DNA from: JADCRZ01 sp041751095 | GTDB lineage: Bacteria > Bacteroidota > Bacteroidia > Chitinophagales > Chitinophagaceae | Assembly (NCBI GenBank): GCA_041751095.1 | Contig: JBGSYC010000091.1 | Location: 1 to 64,000, forward strand | DNA: 64,000 nt | Direction of reading: 5' to 3' | Part shown: in pieces, positions 1-9,137 of the stretch | How the letters are laid out: every line of letters begins with the position of its first letter | Position numbering within the stretch: position 1 is the stretch's first letter | Position numbers and translations under genes: made by a program | Notes under the pieces: generated by a model | The model's input: the letters and a program-made list of their open reading frames with translations, nothing else | Databases searched by the model: none | What the model was told of the DNA's origin: nothing

Positions 1-124
1 TTGAGTCATTATTCCACTGATTTAGCTATTACAATTTATTCGTTTCACAACATAATTTTAACATCCTTATTGTATCCTTTCAAATAACCCGAACGTAACA
101 TTTATAAGTGATAAATCATATAAG

Positions 125-1164
125 ATGTTTACGTTTGATCAAATATTTAAACGTTCTTATTATATAGATAAGCACGTTGATGCTCCTTTATTAGAGGAAA
201 GACTTAACTATCTTCAGTATTGGAATAACGAAGCAGTTCACTAAATACTCTCAAATCTGTTGCACAGTATCTGTTAAGAATCGTTGAATTTCTTCATCCG
301 GAGATAGAGGGCATCATCTCTTTAGCTCAAATAGAAAAATCTGCAACTGATTGGGGGAAATATCAGTATAATCATCCCCAGAAAAAAGCTTCGTTTTCAA
401 AAATCGGAAAAGAACGTTTTATTTGGTATGCCACAGACTGGTTGAAAAGGCTTAATCGTATAGAATCGTTGCCTGAGCAAAAGATACCATTCTTTAATAA
501 AGTATTCGAAAGGCGAAAAGCTCTCCTGCGACATATTGAAGCACCATTACTGGAAGAACGTTTGAAATATTTGCAGTACTGGGCTGATAGCGGCGCAAAG
601 GACGGTAGTTTACGACGAATTGCACAGTATCTGCTGGTGATCATGGATTACCTGAATTTCTTTGAATTGAGAATGGTTTCTGTAATTGAAATTGAAAATG
701 CTGCCGAAAGTTGGGCATCAAACAAAGTGCTACACCTTCGGAAAGGTAATTACTCAAAGTTTGCCAAAGTACGATTTGTCAACGATGCTTCACACTGGTT
801 TGATATGCTTGGTTGTTTGCAAAAGCCAGGCGCACAGCCTATCCCATTCAAAGAAGAACTCGATAAATACAATGACTATATGCTCAAGGAACAAGGCCTT
901 TCTGAAAAAACTATATATGGAAGGTCTTTCCAACTCAAAGATTTTCTTAAAAACGTTAGTGAAAAAAAGAAAATACTTGCAACTATCTCACCGCTGGACA
1001 TAGATGAAGTGCTTGCCAAAAAACACGATGTTGATGGCTACTCAAGGAGGACTGTTCAGACTTACGCTTCAGTAATCAGGTCATTGCTGAACTTTAGACG
1101 ATGTAATAAAACCTGTGATCATTGCCGCCAATGCAATGGCTACCATATTATAAATCATCCCTAA
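125..1164 (+). pseudogene. Decayed tyrosine recombinase with duplicated N-terminal module
   Basis: The reading frame opens at ATG 125 and stops at 242-244. The same protein continues in another frame from about 250 through the TTG at 442 to the stop at 1164, so there is a frameshift near 225-250. The block with LLEERLNYLQYW (bases 173-223) recurs as LLEERLKYLQYW (532-582), each followed by an AQYLL helix; the N-terminal module is therefore present twice. The later part (GLSEKTIYGRS, then YSRRTVQTYASVIRSLL) matches the SAM-like core-binding region of phage-type integrases. The catalytic domain with its R-H-R-Y residues is missing: after the LLNF motif near 1096 the protein runs into an unrelated Cys-rich tail. 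I read this as a remnant of one or two fused recombinases of the group that occurs in transposon-like recombinase trios. Family assignment is moderate; non-functionality is fairly sure. Confidence 0.65.
1081..1158 (-). other. 25-codon reverse ORF at the integrase junction, possible gene-start remnant
   Basis: Antisense to the odd Cys-rich tail of the broken recombinase is a short ORF beginning MIYNMVAIALAAMITGF, a hydrophobic stretch that looks like the first transmembrane segment of a membrane protein. The integrase homology ends where it begins. One reading is that a deletion joined the truncated integrase to the start of an unrelated minus-strand gene. It is too short to identify, and chance hydrophobicity is possible. 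Confidence 0.2.
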
Positions 1165-1473
1165 AAATTTAATTTAACATTGTTTCGTTATTAGGGTATA
1201 GAAATGCAAGACATTTTGTAACGGTTGTATGGATAGGCGGCAAATCAAATCATTCGGGAAACTCTCACCGATAGTTTTCCGTTTTTTCAACACCCGTAAT
1301 ATTTCCGCCAGACCTGATCTGTAACTGTACGTTTAGATATCCATTCGATTTTCCAATTGGAGTAATTTGTATTGAAGCGTTTACAAGAAAGGAAGGCATA
1401 ACAGGCAATTAAATGATTAATTACTAACGAATGTCAGAACGATACTTTTAATATATTCAAACCTGATACCTCA
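1165..1473. other. Intergenic region without a supported gene
   Basis: This lies between the recombinase remnant and the end of aroC. It holds one minus-strand ORF of 44 codons (1265-1399), starting MPSFLVNASIQ and containing LQIRSGGNITGV. It has no recognised relatives and could be a 3' fragment of a lost gene. No hairpin followed by a T-run was seen directly downstream of aroC. Confidence 0.3.
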
Positions 1474-2496
1474 TCAAAGAATCCGTTTAAGCTTTTGTTC
1501 AAGCAACATCAGGTCAGCAAGCACAAACGCCGTTACTGCTTCAAGCACAACAGGCACCCTTAAAGCTATACACAGGTCATGGCGGCCTTTTACTGAAAAC
1601 GGTTCTACATGTCCTGTCTCAACATTCAACGTTTGCTGTTCTTTAGGCGTTGAAGAAGTTGGTTTGATAGCAATACGGAAAACAAGGTTGTTGCCATTTG
1701 TAAGTCCGCCTACGACACCACCGGCATTATTGGTTTTTGTTTTACCACTCTTGTTTTCAATGGCGTCGTTATGCTCCACCCCAAACATTTTTGCAGCCGA
1801 AAAACCGGTTCCGAATTCAATTCCCCGCACCGCGGGTATGGCAAACACCGCATGACTTAATAATGATTCAACAGAATCAAAAAATGGTTCACCTAATCCT
1901 ATCGGCAGGCCGGTAACGTTGCATTCTACAACACCCCCGATACTATCTTTAGCATCAATGGCCTTTTGCAACCCCGCCTCAATTTCTTTTTCACCACCAA
2001 TTTCAACAATGTGCGCCGCGATTCGAATTTGTTCCCCTTCTTCAGCAGAAACGCCACCGGTTGTTAATAGCTTCTTCGCAATAACGCCTGCAGCCACAAG
2101 CCCCACTGTTAATCTTCCGGAGAAATGCCCTCCACCCCTGAAATCTTCATTTCCCCCAAACTTTACACCTGCAACAAAATCTGCATGGCCCGGACGTGGC
2201 ACAGCCCGCTGCTTTTCATAGTCAGTTGAACGGGTATTGTTGTTTTCAAACATTATTGTTATGGGTGCTCCCGTAGTTTTATCATTAAAGACGCCGCTTT
2301 TAAAAACCGGCAGATCATCTTCCTTACGTGGCGTTGTACCTTTCTGCATACCGCCTTTACGTCGTTCTATATCAATAGTGAAATCCCCAACCTGAAGCGG
2401 TAAGCCGGCTGGACATCCGTCGATGAGAATTCCCACACTTGCCCCGTGTGATTCCCCAAAAATGGATACTTTGAATATGCGGCCGAATGAATTCAT
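1474..2496 (-). CDS. aroC: Chorismate synthase
   Basis: Converts 5-enolpyruvylshikimate-3-phosphate to chorismate, the last step of the shikimate pathway, with reduced FMN as cofactor. The N-terminus MNSFGRIFKVSIFGESHG carries the family's first signature (GESHG); a second conserved block, RPGHADFVAGVKF followed by DFRGGGHFSGRLT, supplies FMN and phosphate contacts. At 340 residues it is slightly shorter than many bacterial homologues, with no internal gap visible. It is the last gene of the minus-strand aromatic cluster and follows aroA after 186 bases, in which a TATCCC/GGGATA hairpin lies. The start at 2496 is the natural family start. Assignment is secure. Confidence 0.97.
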   Translation of the reverse strand: MNSFGRIFKVSIFGESHGASVGILIDGCPAGLPLQVGDFTIDIERRKGGMQKGTTPRKEDDLPVFKSGVFNDKTTGAPITIMFENNNTRSTDYEKQRAVPRPGHADFVAGVKFGGNEDFRGGGHFSGRLTVGLVAAGVIAKKLLTTGGVSAEEGEQIRIAAHIVEIGGEKEIEAGLQKAIDAKDSIGGVVECNVTGLPIGLGEPFFDSVESLLSHAVFAIPAVRGIEFGTGFSAAKMFGVEHNDAIENKSGKTKTNNAGGVVGGLTNGNNLVFRIAIKPTSSTPKEQQTLNVETGHVEPFSVKGRHDLCIALRVPVVLEAVTAFVLADLMLLEQKLKRIL

Positions 2497-2682
2497 TATT
2501 CTGGATTAAGCGCAGGTATGTAAATGAAAGGATACATTACACTATTGTCCGACCAAAATGAGTAGCTGCTGACATCCATAACTTTACCCACTCTATCCCT
2601 CCCAATAACGGGATATTTCAATGGTAGCGACTAGTAAAGTTTTTAGCGTGTTTTGTTTTTTTCTCCGGACAACAATGCATAA

Positions 2683-3990
2683 TTATTTAATTCTTGATGC
2701 TGATTGTTCAACATTCAATGAAGCCCCTAATGACAAAAGGTCCTCAAAAAATTCGGGATAAGATTTATTGATTGCCTCCGCATGATCAATGCTTGTTTCC
2801 CCCTGAGCTTTTAAACCTGCAATAGCGCACGACATTGCAATGCGGTGATCATGATGAGAGTGAACAGAAGCACCTTTCACCCCGGCGCCTCCGTGAATAG
2901 TCATTTTGTCTTCCATTATTTCAATCACAATTCCCATTTTTAAATACTCTTCCTGCAAAGTGGTCGCCCGGTCACTTTCTTTAAAAGCGAGCCGTTTTAC
3001 TCCTTCAATAATGGTAGTGCCTTCACAATAAGACGCCAATGCTACGAGCGGAGGGAAAAGATCCGGACAATCTGTTGCGTCGAAATGAAAAGACTTATAA
3101 GAGCCCGGCCCCACTTTAATGGCATCATCCTCAATATTAACGTCTGCTCCACAACTCATTAAAGCCTGCAAGACCGCTTTATCTGCCTGGGTCGAAAAGA
3201 TATCAAGGCCGCTTACAGATATCGAACCGGCAATTGCTCCCGCCACCATTAAAAACGCACCGCCACTCCAGTCGCCCTCAACGGTATACTCACCTTTCCA
3301 TCCATCTCCCGTTTCCGCAGCCTGCCCGGGATTTTTATTGAAATAGAACGCTTCGTAGTTTTTGTTTTCTACCATCCAGCCAAATTGCTCCATTACCTGT
3401 AACGTTAAATCAATGTATGGCCTGCTTTTGAGATTCCTTACTTTAATGGTAACATCCTCTGCGCCGGAAGCTGCATAAGCCATCAGCAATCCCGTAAGGA
3501 ATTGAGAACTGAGAGATCCATCCACTTCGATATCCCGCGGAATTAAAGGTCCTTTTATGCTTATTGGCAGTTTTCCACCATCCGTTTGAATGGAGATACC
3601 CAATAGTGGAAAAATCTCTTCGAAGAAATTCATTGGCCTGTTTAACAGGCTTCCTGTTCCATTGAGAATGATCTCTTCATTGCTGAGCGCGGCTATCGGC
3701 GCAAACATTCTAACGCCTAAACCTGATTCTCCACAATTGATCTCTTTAGAAGAAGGGATGATTCCTGCACTTTCAATGGTTAAAGAACCGTCTTCATTTT
3801 GTATTACGCGTGCCCCAAGCTTCTGGATAACATCTAATGCAGCGAGGTCATCATTGCTATGACCGGGGTTGAATATCTCTGTGGCTCCCGGCGTAAGCAG
3901 GGAGGCTGCGCAGGCTCTTTGCATGGAACTTTTTGATGCAGGAGCCCTGACGGTGCCTTTAATCGATCCGGGTTGAATGATGACGACCAT
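2683..3990 (-). CDS. aroA: 3-phosphoshikimate 1-carboxyvinyltransferase (EPSP synthase)
   Basis: Joins phosphoenolpyruvate to shikimate-3-phosphate in the shikimate pathway. Substrate-binding residues are visible: the N-terminal PASKSSMQR block (Lys20, Ser21 and Arg25 counting from the chosen start), LSSQFLTGLLMA in the middle, KESDRATTLQEE, and DHRIAMSCAIAG near the C-terminus. I chose ATG 3990 (MVVIIQPGSIKG) over an in-frame TTG at 4002, because homologues begin at this point and the TTG would lie close to the aroB stop. The result is 435 residues, the usual length. It follows aroB by 22 bases, so the two are probably cotranscribed. Confidence 0.96.
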   Translation of the reverse strand: MVVIIQPGSIKGTVRAPASKSSMQRACAASLLTPGATEIFNPGHSNDDLAALDVIQKLGARVIQNEDGSLTIESAGIIPSSKEINCGESGLGVRMFAPIAALSNEEIILNGTGSLLNRPMNFFEEIFPLLGISIQTDGGKLPISIKGPLIPRDIEVDGSLSSQFLTGLLMAYAASGAEDVTIKVRNLKSRPYIDLTLQVMEQFGWMVENKNYEAFYFNKNPGQAAETGDGWKGEYTVEGDWSGGAFLMVAGAIAGSISVSGLDIFSTQADKAVLQALMSCGADVNIEDDAIKVGPGSYKSFHFDATDCPDLFPPLVALASYCEGTTIIEGVKRLAFKESDRATTLQEEYLKMGIVIEIMEDKMTIHGGAGVKGASVHSHHDHRIAMSCAIAGLKAQGETSIDHAEAINKSYPEFFEDLLSLGASLNVEQSASRIK

Positions 3991-4012
3991 ATTGATGAGC
4001 AAAATTTAAATA

Positions 4013-5026
4013 TTAAATGAGATTTTCGAGCTGAGACAACGGAAGAGATCTGATGGTGGCTTTGCCAATCGTATCCAAAAGGATAAAGTTTATTTCACTA
4101 CCTGCTCTCTTTTTATCCATTTTCAGAATTTCAAAAATTTTTTTTCTGTTTATAGGAAATGTTACCGGCAAGCCATATTGTTGCAGTAGCTGATCGATCA
4201 TTAATTTTTGAGCCGGATTGAAATTATTTATTTCAGCCGATATCCCACAGGCTGCAGACATCCCAATGCTTATGGCATGTCCGTGAGGCAATTCATAAGT
4301 ATTTTCTATAGCGTGACCGATCGTATGCCCGAAGTTTAACAACTTCCTTTCCCCCGTTTCAAACTCATCCCTTTCAACTACATCAGACTTAATGATAACG
4401 TTACGTTTGATAAGGCCTGCGAGCAAGGCATCGTCGTCCTGGAAGTCTTGCAGTTGATGTTGAGATAATAATTTAAACAGCCCGGCGTCTTTAATACAGC
4501 TATGTTTGATAATTTCAGCAAACCCGTTTATCCATTGCTCCGTCGGTAAAGTATTTAAAAATAAATAATCAAACAGGATGAATTCAGGTTGACGGATCGT
4601 GCCTATCAGGTTTTTAATTAAGCCTGAATCAATTCCATTTTTTCCGCCGATCGAGGCGTCTACCTGCGCCAGAATTGTTGTGGGCACAAAGCCAAACCTC
4701 AGGCCACGCATATAAATGGATGCAACATATCCTGTAATGTCGGTCACCACACCTCCTCCCATTCCTACGATAAAGGTGGTTCTGTCGGCACCATAGCTTA
4801 CGAGTTGCTCAATGATCCTATTTACTGTAGACTGATTTTTATGTTGTTCGCCTGCAGGAATAATAATTTTCCGATATGAGGTCAACTTTGCCGCATGAAG
4901 CCGGTGAACGTTTTCATCAAGGATAAAGATTACCTGGTCTTTCACAACATTTTCAATGTACGAAAAGGAAGTATCAAGGAAATACTGAACCTTTTTACCG
5001 GAAAACGTGTACGTAAGTAGGTCCAT
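4013..5026 (-). CDS. aroB: 3-dehydroquinate synthase
   Basis: NAD- and metal-dependent cyclisation of DAHP to 3-dehydroquinate, second step of the shikimate pathway. The NAD-binding block GMGGGVVTDITGYVAS, the PTTILAQVDASIGGKNGID block and the metal-binding FGHTIGHAIE motif are all present and in order. It has 337 residues, within the lower family range. It sits 90 bases after the DAHP synthase/chorismate mutase gene and 22 bases before aroA, consistent with one transcript covering the common pathway genes. aroE, aroK and the dehydroquinase gene are not in the window. Confidence 0.96.
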   Translation of the reverse strand: MDLLTYTFSGKKVQYFLDTSFSYIENVVKDQVIFILDENVHRLHAAKLTSYRKIIIPAGEQHKNQSTVNRIIEQLVSYGADRTTFIVGMGGGVVTDITGYVASIYMRGLRFGFVPTTILAQVDASIGGKNGIDSGLIKNLIGTIRQPEFILFDYLFLNTLPTEQWINGFAEIIKHSCIKDAGLFKLLSQHQLQDFQDDDALLAGLIKRNVIIKSDVVERDEFETGERKLLNFGHTIGHAIENTYELPHGHAISIGMSAACGISAEINNFNPAQKLMIDQLLQQYGLPVTFPINRKKIFEILKMDKKRAGSEINFILLDTIGKATIRSLPLSQLENLI

Positions 5027-5116
5027 TAATATGGGAATATTGAAGGGTTGAAAGCAGAGGAATACATTTGCATTTCACACATTATTCATATGCGGTTTCA
5101 CATGAATTCAGTCTGT

Positions 5117-6202
5117 TTATTCATTCATGATCTTATTCTGGTGTGTGATACTTTCCATGTGAACGGCATCAAAATATTTAGTGATGAACTCCCTGCTCAG
5201 ACCGAGATTCTCTCCTTTTTTAAACGCCCTGTCAAGTATTTCATTCCAGCGGTTTGTTTGCAAAATGGTGATGCTGTTTTCTTTTTTATATTGCCCTATT
5301 TTGTCCGCTATTTTCATCCGCTGCCCAAGAAGCTGCAACAGTTCATCATCAAGATGATTGATCTGCTGCCTTAATTTTTCAAGGGCAACCTGGAACTCTC
5401 TTGAATTTATATCTTCTTTGCGCCAGATGATGTTTCCGAGCATTTCCCCCAAACGTTCGGGAGTAACCTGCTGCTTGGCATCGCTCCATGCATTATCCGG
5501 ATCAATATGGCTTTCGATAATCAACCCGTCAAAGTCGAGGTTGATCGCCTGCTGAGCTACTTCCAGCAAGATATCCCGGCGGCCGCAAATATGCGAAGGG
5601 TCGTTAATGAGCGCTAATTCAGGATACCGCCTTTTCATTTCAATAGCCAGGTGCCACATCGGAGCGTTTCGATATTCAGTGTTTCCATAAGAAGAAAATC
5701 CCCTGTGAATCAAACCTATTTGTTTAATGCCCGCTTTTGCTATCCGTTCAACTGCGCCAATCCATAATTCAAGATCAGGATTGATTGGATTTTTGATAAG
5801 AACAGGTACGTCTGCACCACGCAAAGCATCTGCAACTTCCTGTACACTAAACGGGTTTACGGTTGTACGTGCGCCTACCCATAATACATCGATGTCAAAA
5901 TGCAATGCGTCGGTAACCTGCTTGGCAGTAGCCACTTCAATCGCCACCGGTAAGCCGCTTAACTTCCGGGCTTGTTGCATCCACGGCAAACCTTTCGTTC
6001 CGATACCTTCAAAGCTTCCCGGCCGGGTGCGCGGCTTCCAGATGCCGGCGCGTAAGATATCAACCTTACCCGTTTCTGCAAGCCGGATAGCTGTTTGAAC
6101 AACCTGTTCTTCGGTTTCGGCACTGCATGGACCTGATATGATTAGTGGCCGCTTTTGTAGCGTCTCACTTATTGAACTGGTTTTTGTTTTGATTGCTTGC
6201 AT
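5117..6202 (-). CDS. Bifunctional DAHP synthase / chorismate mutase
   Basis: Makes DAHP from PEP and erythrose-4-phosphate (N-terminal domain) and rearranges chorismate to prephenate (C-terminal AroQ domain). The first ~260 residues hold SGPCSAETEEQ, ILRAGIWKPRTRPGSFEG and LINDPSHICGRRD, typical of the type I-beta class. The last ~95 residues, starting near REFQVALEKLRQQI, form the all-helical chorismate mutase. I start at ATG 6202 (361 residues) rather than the in-frame TTG at 6217. TyrA and PheA of this cluster have no mutase domain, so this fusion is the only chorismate mutase visible here. In related fusions each domain influences the other's activity and prephenate acts as feedback signal; that is family knowledge, not seen here. 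Confidence 0.94.
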   Translation of the reverse strand: MQAIKTKTSSISETLQKRPLIISGPCSAETEEQVVQTAIRLAETGKVDILRAGIWKPRTRPGSFEGIGTKGLPWMQQARKLSGLPVAIEVATAKQVTDALHFDIDVLWVGARTTVNPFSVQEVADALRGADVPVLIKNPINPDLELWIGAVERIAKAGIKQIGLIHRGFSSYGNTEYRNAPMWHLAIEMKRRYPELALINDPSHICGRRDILLEVAQQAINLDFDGLIIESHIDPDNAWSDAKQQVTPERLGEMLGNIIWRKEDINSREFQVALEKLRQQINHLDDELLQLLGQRMKIADKIGQYKKENSITILQTNRWNEILDRAFKKGENLGLSREFITKYFDAVHMESITHQNKIMNE

Positions 6203-6310
6203 ATGTGTTAAGTTCAAAGTTCTTACTCCTATAATTACCTTAAAGCGTTTTAATTACTAACTGGGTATTCACGCCGGATATCCGGCATTATGTTTAAAAT
6301 GCCGGCCCAT

Positions 6311-7972
6311 CTACCTGCTGTTTGCATCATTCATTCTTATGCGTCTTCCTTTATACGTTTTTCCATCAATAGCCCTGATCATCTGACTGGCTACACTCTT
6401 GTCGATCTCGATCCAGGTATTCATATCTTTCATATCAATCCGCCCCAAAACCTCTTTCTTCAGTTCACTCATGTCCAATATAAACTGGAGAAAGCTTGCT
6501 TTGTAAAAGCCGTCTTTAGTACCGAGATTTACAAATAAACGCATGTAGTCTCCGTTTCCATTAAATTCTCTTCCTTTAGTATCCCTTCTTCTACCCTGGT
6601 CGCGCCCATCGGTGACAAGCACCTCGCGGCGTTGCCGTCTGTCTTCACGAACATTCAGGTCTTCTGCATTTTCATAATACTTTAAGAAGCGGTCAAATTC
6701 CATGGCTGCAACTCTCTTAAGAACGTCTTCCTTGCTGATGTCGGCAAATTTTTCCTCCAGCATTGGCACATAGGTTTCATAATCACCATGGCTGATATCC
6801 GCCTGGAGCAATTTATCCATAAAATGAAAGAATTGTTTCCTGCAAACATCTTTGCCGCTGGGGATATCCATGCGGTTAATGGAGGCCTGGATCAGTTTTT
6901 CTATCTGGCGCAGTTTAAATGTTTCACGGATATGGACAATCGATATGCAGATGCCACTAAGACCTGCGCGACCTGTACGGCCGCTTCTGTGTGTGTATAC
7001 TTCAAGGTCGTCGGGCAGCTCAAAATTTATAACGTGTGTTATTCCCTGCACGTCAATTCCCCGGGCAGCTACATCGGTTGCAATCAGCAATTGAAGTGTT
7101 TTATCGCGGAACTGTCCCATCACCTTATCACGCTGTCCCTGCGTAAGATCGCCGTGCAAAGCATCTATGTCGTAGCCTTCACGGGTTAATTTTTCTGCAA
7201 GGTCCTGTGCGTCCAGTTTGGTTCTCGTAAATATTATTCCATAGATGCCGGGATTAAAGTCAATGATCCTTTTTAAGGTATCGTAGCGGTGCTGCGCCTG
7301 TGTAACAAAATACTGGTGGTCGATATTTACATTGGCGGTATTCAATTTGCCAACCGTAATTTCTACCGGGTTTTTCATGTATCGCTTACTTACCTGCCTT
7401 ACTTCGGGTGGCATCGTTGCGCTGAATAACCAGGTCGATTCCTTTATTGGAGTATTTTTTAAGATGAATTCGATATCATCCCTGAATCCCATGTTGAGCA
7501 TTTCATCAGCTTCATCGAGCACAACGTATTTTATGCGTGCAAGGTCAATTGCCTTTCGTTCAATAAGATCAATCAAACGCCCTGGTGTTGCAACTACGAT
7601 CTGAACACCGCGTTTCAGTTCGCGTATTTGTAAACTGATCGAGGCTCCACCATACACGGCCACTACAAACGCTCCGGACAGGTGCTTTTTAAAGAGCTCT
7701 ATCTCTTTAACAATTTGCATACACAATTCTCTTGTCGGACAAACCACGAGTGCCTGCGGATATTTTTCAGTAGTACTTATGAGTTGTAAAAGCGGGATTC
7801 CGAATGCTGCTGTCTTACCTGTGCCCGTTTGAGCCAATCCCACAAAATCCGTAGTCCCATTTAACAGAACAGGTATCGATTTTTCCTGAATAGGAGTTGG
7901 CGTTACGTAACCCAGCTCACTGGTTGCCTGCACTAATCTTTTATCAATGCCCAACCCTTCAAATGTGATCAT
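6311..7972 (-). CDS. DEAD-box RNA helicase with DbpA-type RNA-binding domain
   Basis: ATP-dependent RNA helicase acting in ribosome assembly or RNA decay. Motifs in order: Q motif TPTPIQEKSIP, Walker A AQTGTGKTAAFG, PTRELCMQI, VLDEADEM, LFSATMP, IIFTRTK, ATDVAARGID and HRSGRTGRAG. After the core comes a charged linker rich in Arg, then a C-terminal DbpA-like RNA-binding domain (about residues 470-548, beginning YMRLFVNLGTKDGFYKAS), which places it in the DeaD/CsdA/DbpA branch. At 553 residues it is of usual size. It is unexpectedly placed between tyrA and the DAHP synthase gene, in the same direction, and has its own TACCTTTG promoter box about 20 bases upstream. Confidence 0.93.
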   Translation of the reverse strand: MITFEGLGIDKRLVQATSELGYVTPTPIQEKSIPVLLNGTTDFVGLAQTGTGKTAAFGIPLLQLISTTEKYPQALVVCPTRELCMQIVKEIELFKKHLSGAFVVAVYGGASISLQIRELKRGVQIVVATPGRLIDLIERKAIDLARIKYVVLDEADEMLNMGFRDDIEFILKNTPIKESTWLFSATMPPEVRQVSKRYMKNPVEITVGKLNTANVNIDHQYFVTQAQHRYDTLKRIIDFNPGIYGIIFTRTKLDAQDLAEKLTREGYDIDALHGDLTQGQRDKVMGQFRDKTLQLLIATDVAARGIDVQGITHVINFELPDDLEVYTHRSGRTGRAGLSGICISIVHIRETFKLRQIEKLIQASINRMDIPSGKDVCRKQFFHFMDKLLQADISHGDYETYVPMLEEKFADISKEDVLKRVAAMEFDRFLKYYENAEDLNVREDRRQRREVLVTDGRDQGRRRDTKGREFNGNGDYMRLFVNLGTKDGFYKASFLQFILDMSELKKEVLGRIDMKDMNTWIEIDKSVASQMIRAIDGKTYKGRRIRMNDANSR

Positions 7973-7993
7973 ATCTTAATTTGTATATTTTCG

Positions 7994-8001
7994 CAAAGGT
8001 A
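7994..8001 (-). promoter_or_regulatory. Bacteroidota -7 promoter box of the helicase gene
   Basis: The minus strand reads TACCTTTG, an exact match to the TAnnTTTG box of Bacteroidota sigma factor, about 20 bases before the helicase ATG. No clear -33 TTG is seen at the expected spacing. The same octamer occurs upstream of the cystathionine beta-synthase and prfC genes, which strengthens it. Confidence 0.5.
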
Positions 8002-8163
8002 GCATTGTTCATTTGCTTTTCCTTTAAAAAACTCGTATTAAAGCGCCCTTTAAACCGCTTAAACGATATAATACCCCAGCCCATTTTTAGATGTGCCACG
8101 CACTCCTTTCATTTAAGTCTTTCAGTGGCTCTTTACCTTTCCTGTTATTGCTGAATTTGCAGC

Positions 8164-9003
8164 TCACTTCAGGATACGCCGGATGCCATTTGCATTTTCA
8201 ATAAGCTCTTTCAGATAAATATAATTTTCTTTCTCGAGGCAGCTCTTAAATTTTCGCAATTGAGATATGTGTTCATTCAGCACGTCCAGTACATTTTCCC
8301 TGTTCTGTTTGAAGATCGGTACCCACATCTCGGGGTTACTTTTTGCAAGGCGGACAGTGCTTTCAAAGCCACCACTGGCCAATTCAAAAATTGCATCCTC
8401 TTCTTTTTCTTTTTCAAGCACCGTATTGGCCAGAGCAAAAGATGTTATATGAGAAATATGACTAATATAAGCAGCATGAAGATCATGCGCCTTTGCGTCC
8501 ATATATATGAGGTGCATTCCAATTTGCTGGTAAAGATGCTTGACAAGATCAAGAGCATCTTTGTCGCTGGTGTCTGCGTTGCATATAACCACCGCTTTGT
8601 CAGCGAACGCTCCGCTTACGGCTGCTGCGGGGCCACTGTATTCTGTACCCCACATCGGATGTGTTGCTACGAACCGGCCTTTCCGTTCCGAGCCCCGGAT
8701 GGTCTCAAGTATGTCGAATTTTGTTGAACCCATATCCATAATCACCTGCGTGGTTATAACATTCATTATTCCCGGAAGGATCTGCAAAGCAGCATCTACC
8801 GGTACTGCCAACACGATAAGCGATGATCTTTGAATCGCTTCTTCCAGATAGCAACTTTCATCAACAAAGCCCAATTCTTTTGCCTTTTGCAGATGCCTCT
8901 CATTGTTATCGATTCCAATAATGTGGGTGGCCAATTGCTTTTCTTTCAAAGCAATTGCCAGCGACCCTCCGATTAATCCCACTCCTATAATAGTTACTGT
9001 CAT
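8164..9003 (-). CDS. tyrA: Prephenate dehydrogenase
   Basis: Oxidative decarboxylation of prephenate to 4-hydroxyphenylpyruvate, the committing step to tyrosine. The N-terminal dinucleotide fold is clear (MTVTIIGVGLIGGSLA, glycines 7, 9 and 12). The substrate-binding block ATHPMWGTEYSGP around residue 115 contains the conserved His. The helical C-terminal half carries LHAAYISHISHI, also typical. At 279 residues it has dehydrogenase only: no fused chorismate mutase and no obvious ACT domain, so feedback control on the enzyme itself may be limited. It follows the aminotransferase gene after 134 bases. Confidence 0.93.
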   Translation of the reverse strand: MTVTIIGVGLIGGSLAIALKEKQLATHIIGIDNNERHLQKAKELGFVDESCYLEEAIQRSSLIVLAVPVDAALQILPGIMNVITTQVIMDMGSTKFDILETIRGSERKGRFVATHPMWGTEYSGPAAAVSGAFADKAVVICNADTSDKDALDLVKHLYQQIGMHLIYMDAKAHDLHAAYISHISHITSFALANTVLEKEKEEDAIFELASGGFESTVRLAKSNPEMWVPIFKQNRENVLDVLNEHISQLRKFKSCLEKENYIYLKELIENANGIRRILK

Positions 9004-9103
9004 ATATTTTGTTGAGACAAAGCTTTAAAAAGAACATGGTAAGTTTAGGCGGCTTTTTGTATGCAGTTGTCTGGCCGGGATCATCCCCTGAATTTTAAAT
9101 CTT

Positions 9104-9126
9104 TACTCCTCACTCCTTACCTCCAT
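9104..9126 (-). repeat. Short G-rich degenerate repeat after the aminotransferase gene
   Basis: Read on the minus strand, a run of GGAGGTAAGGAG and GTGAGGAG units starts shortly after the aminotransferase stop codon. It resembles the TGAGGTA/TGGGGTA heptads found at the 3' ends of three plus-strand genes in the window, but is degenerate. Confidence 0.35.
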
Positions 9127-9137
9127 TTTGTACTGAA

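Noticed and set aside
686..1003. 105-codon alternative frame inside the recombinase remnant
   Set aside because: The overlapping frame has clear integrase core-binding homology; this one does not.
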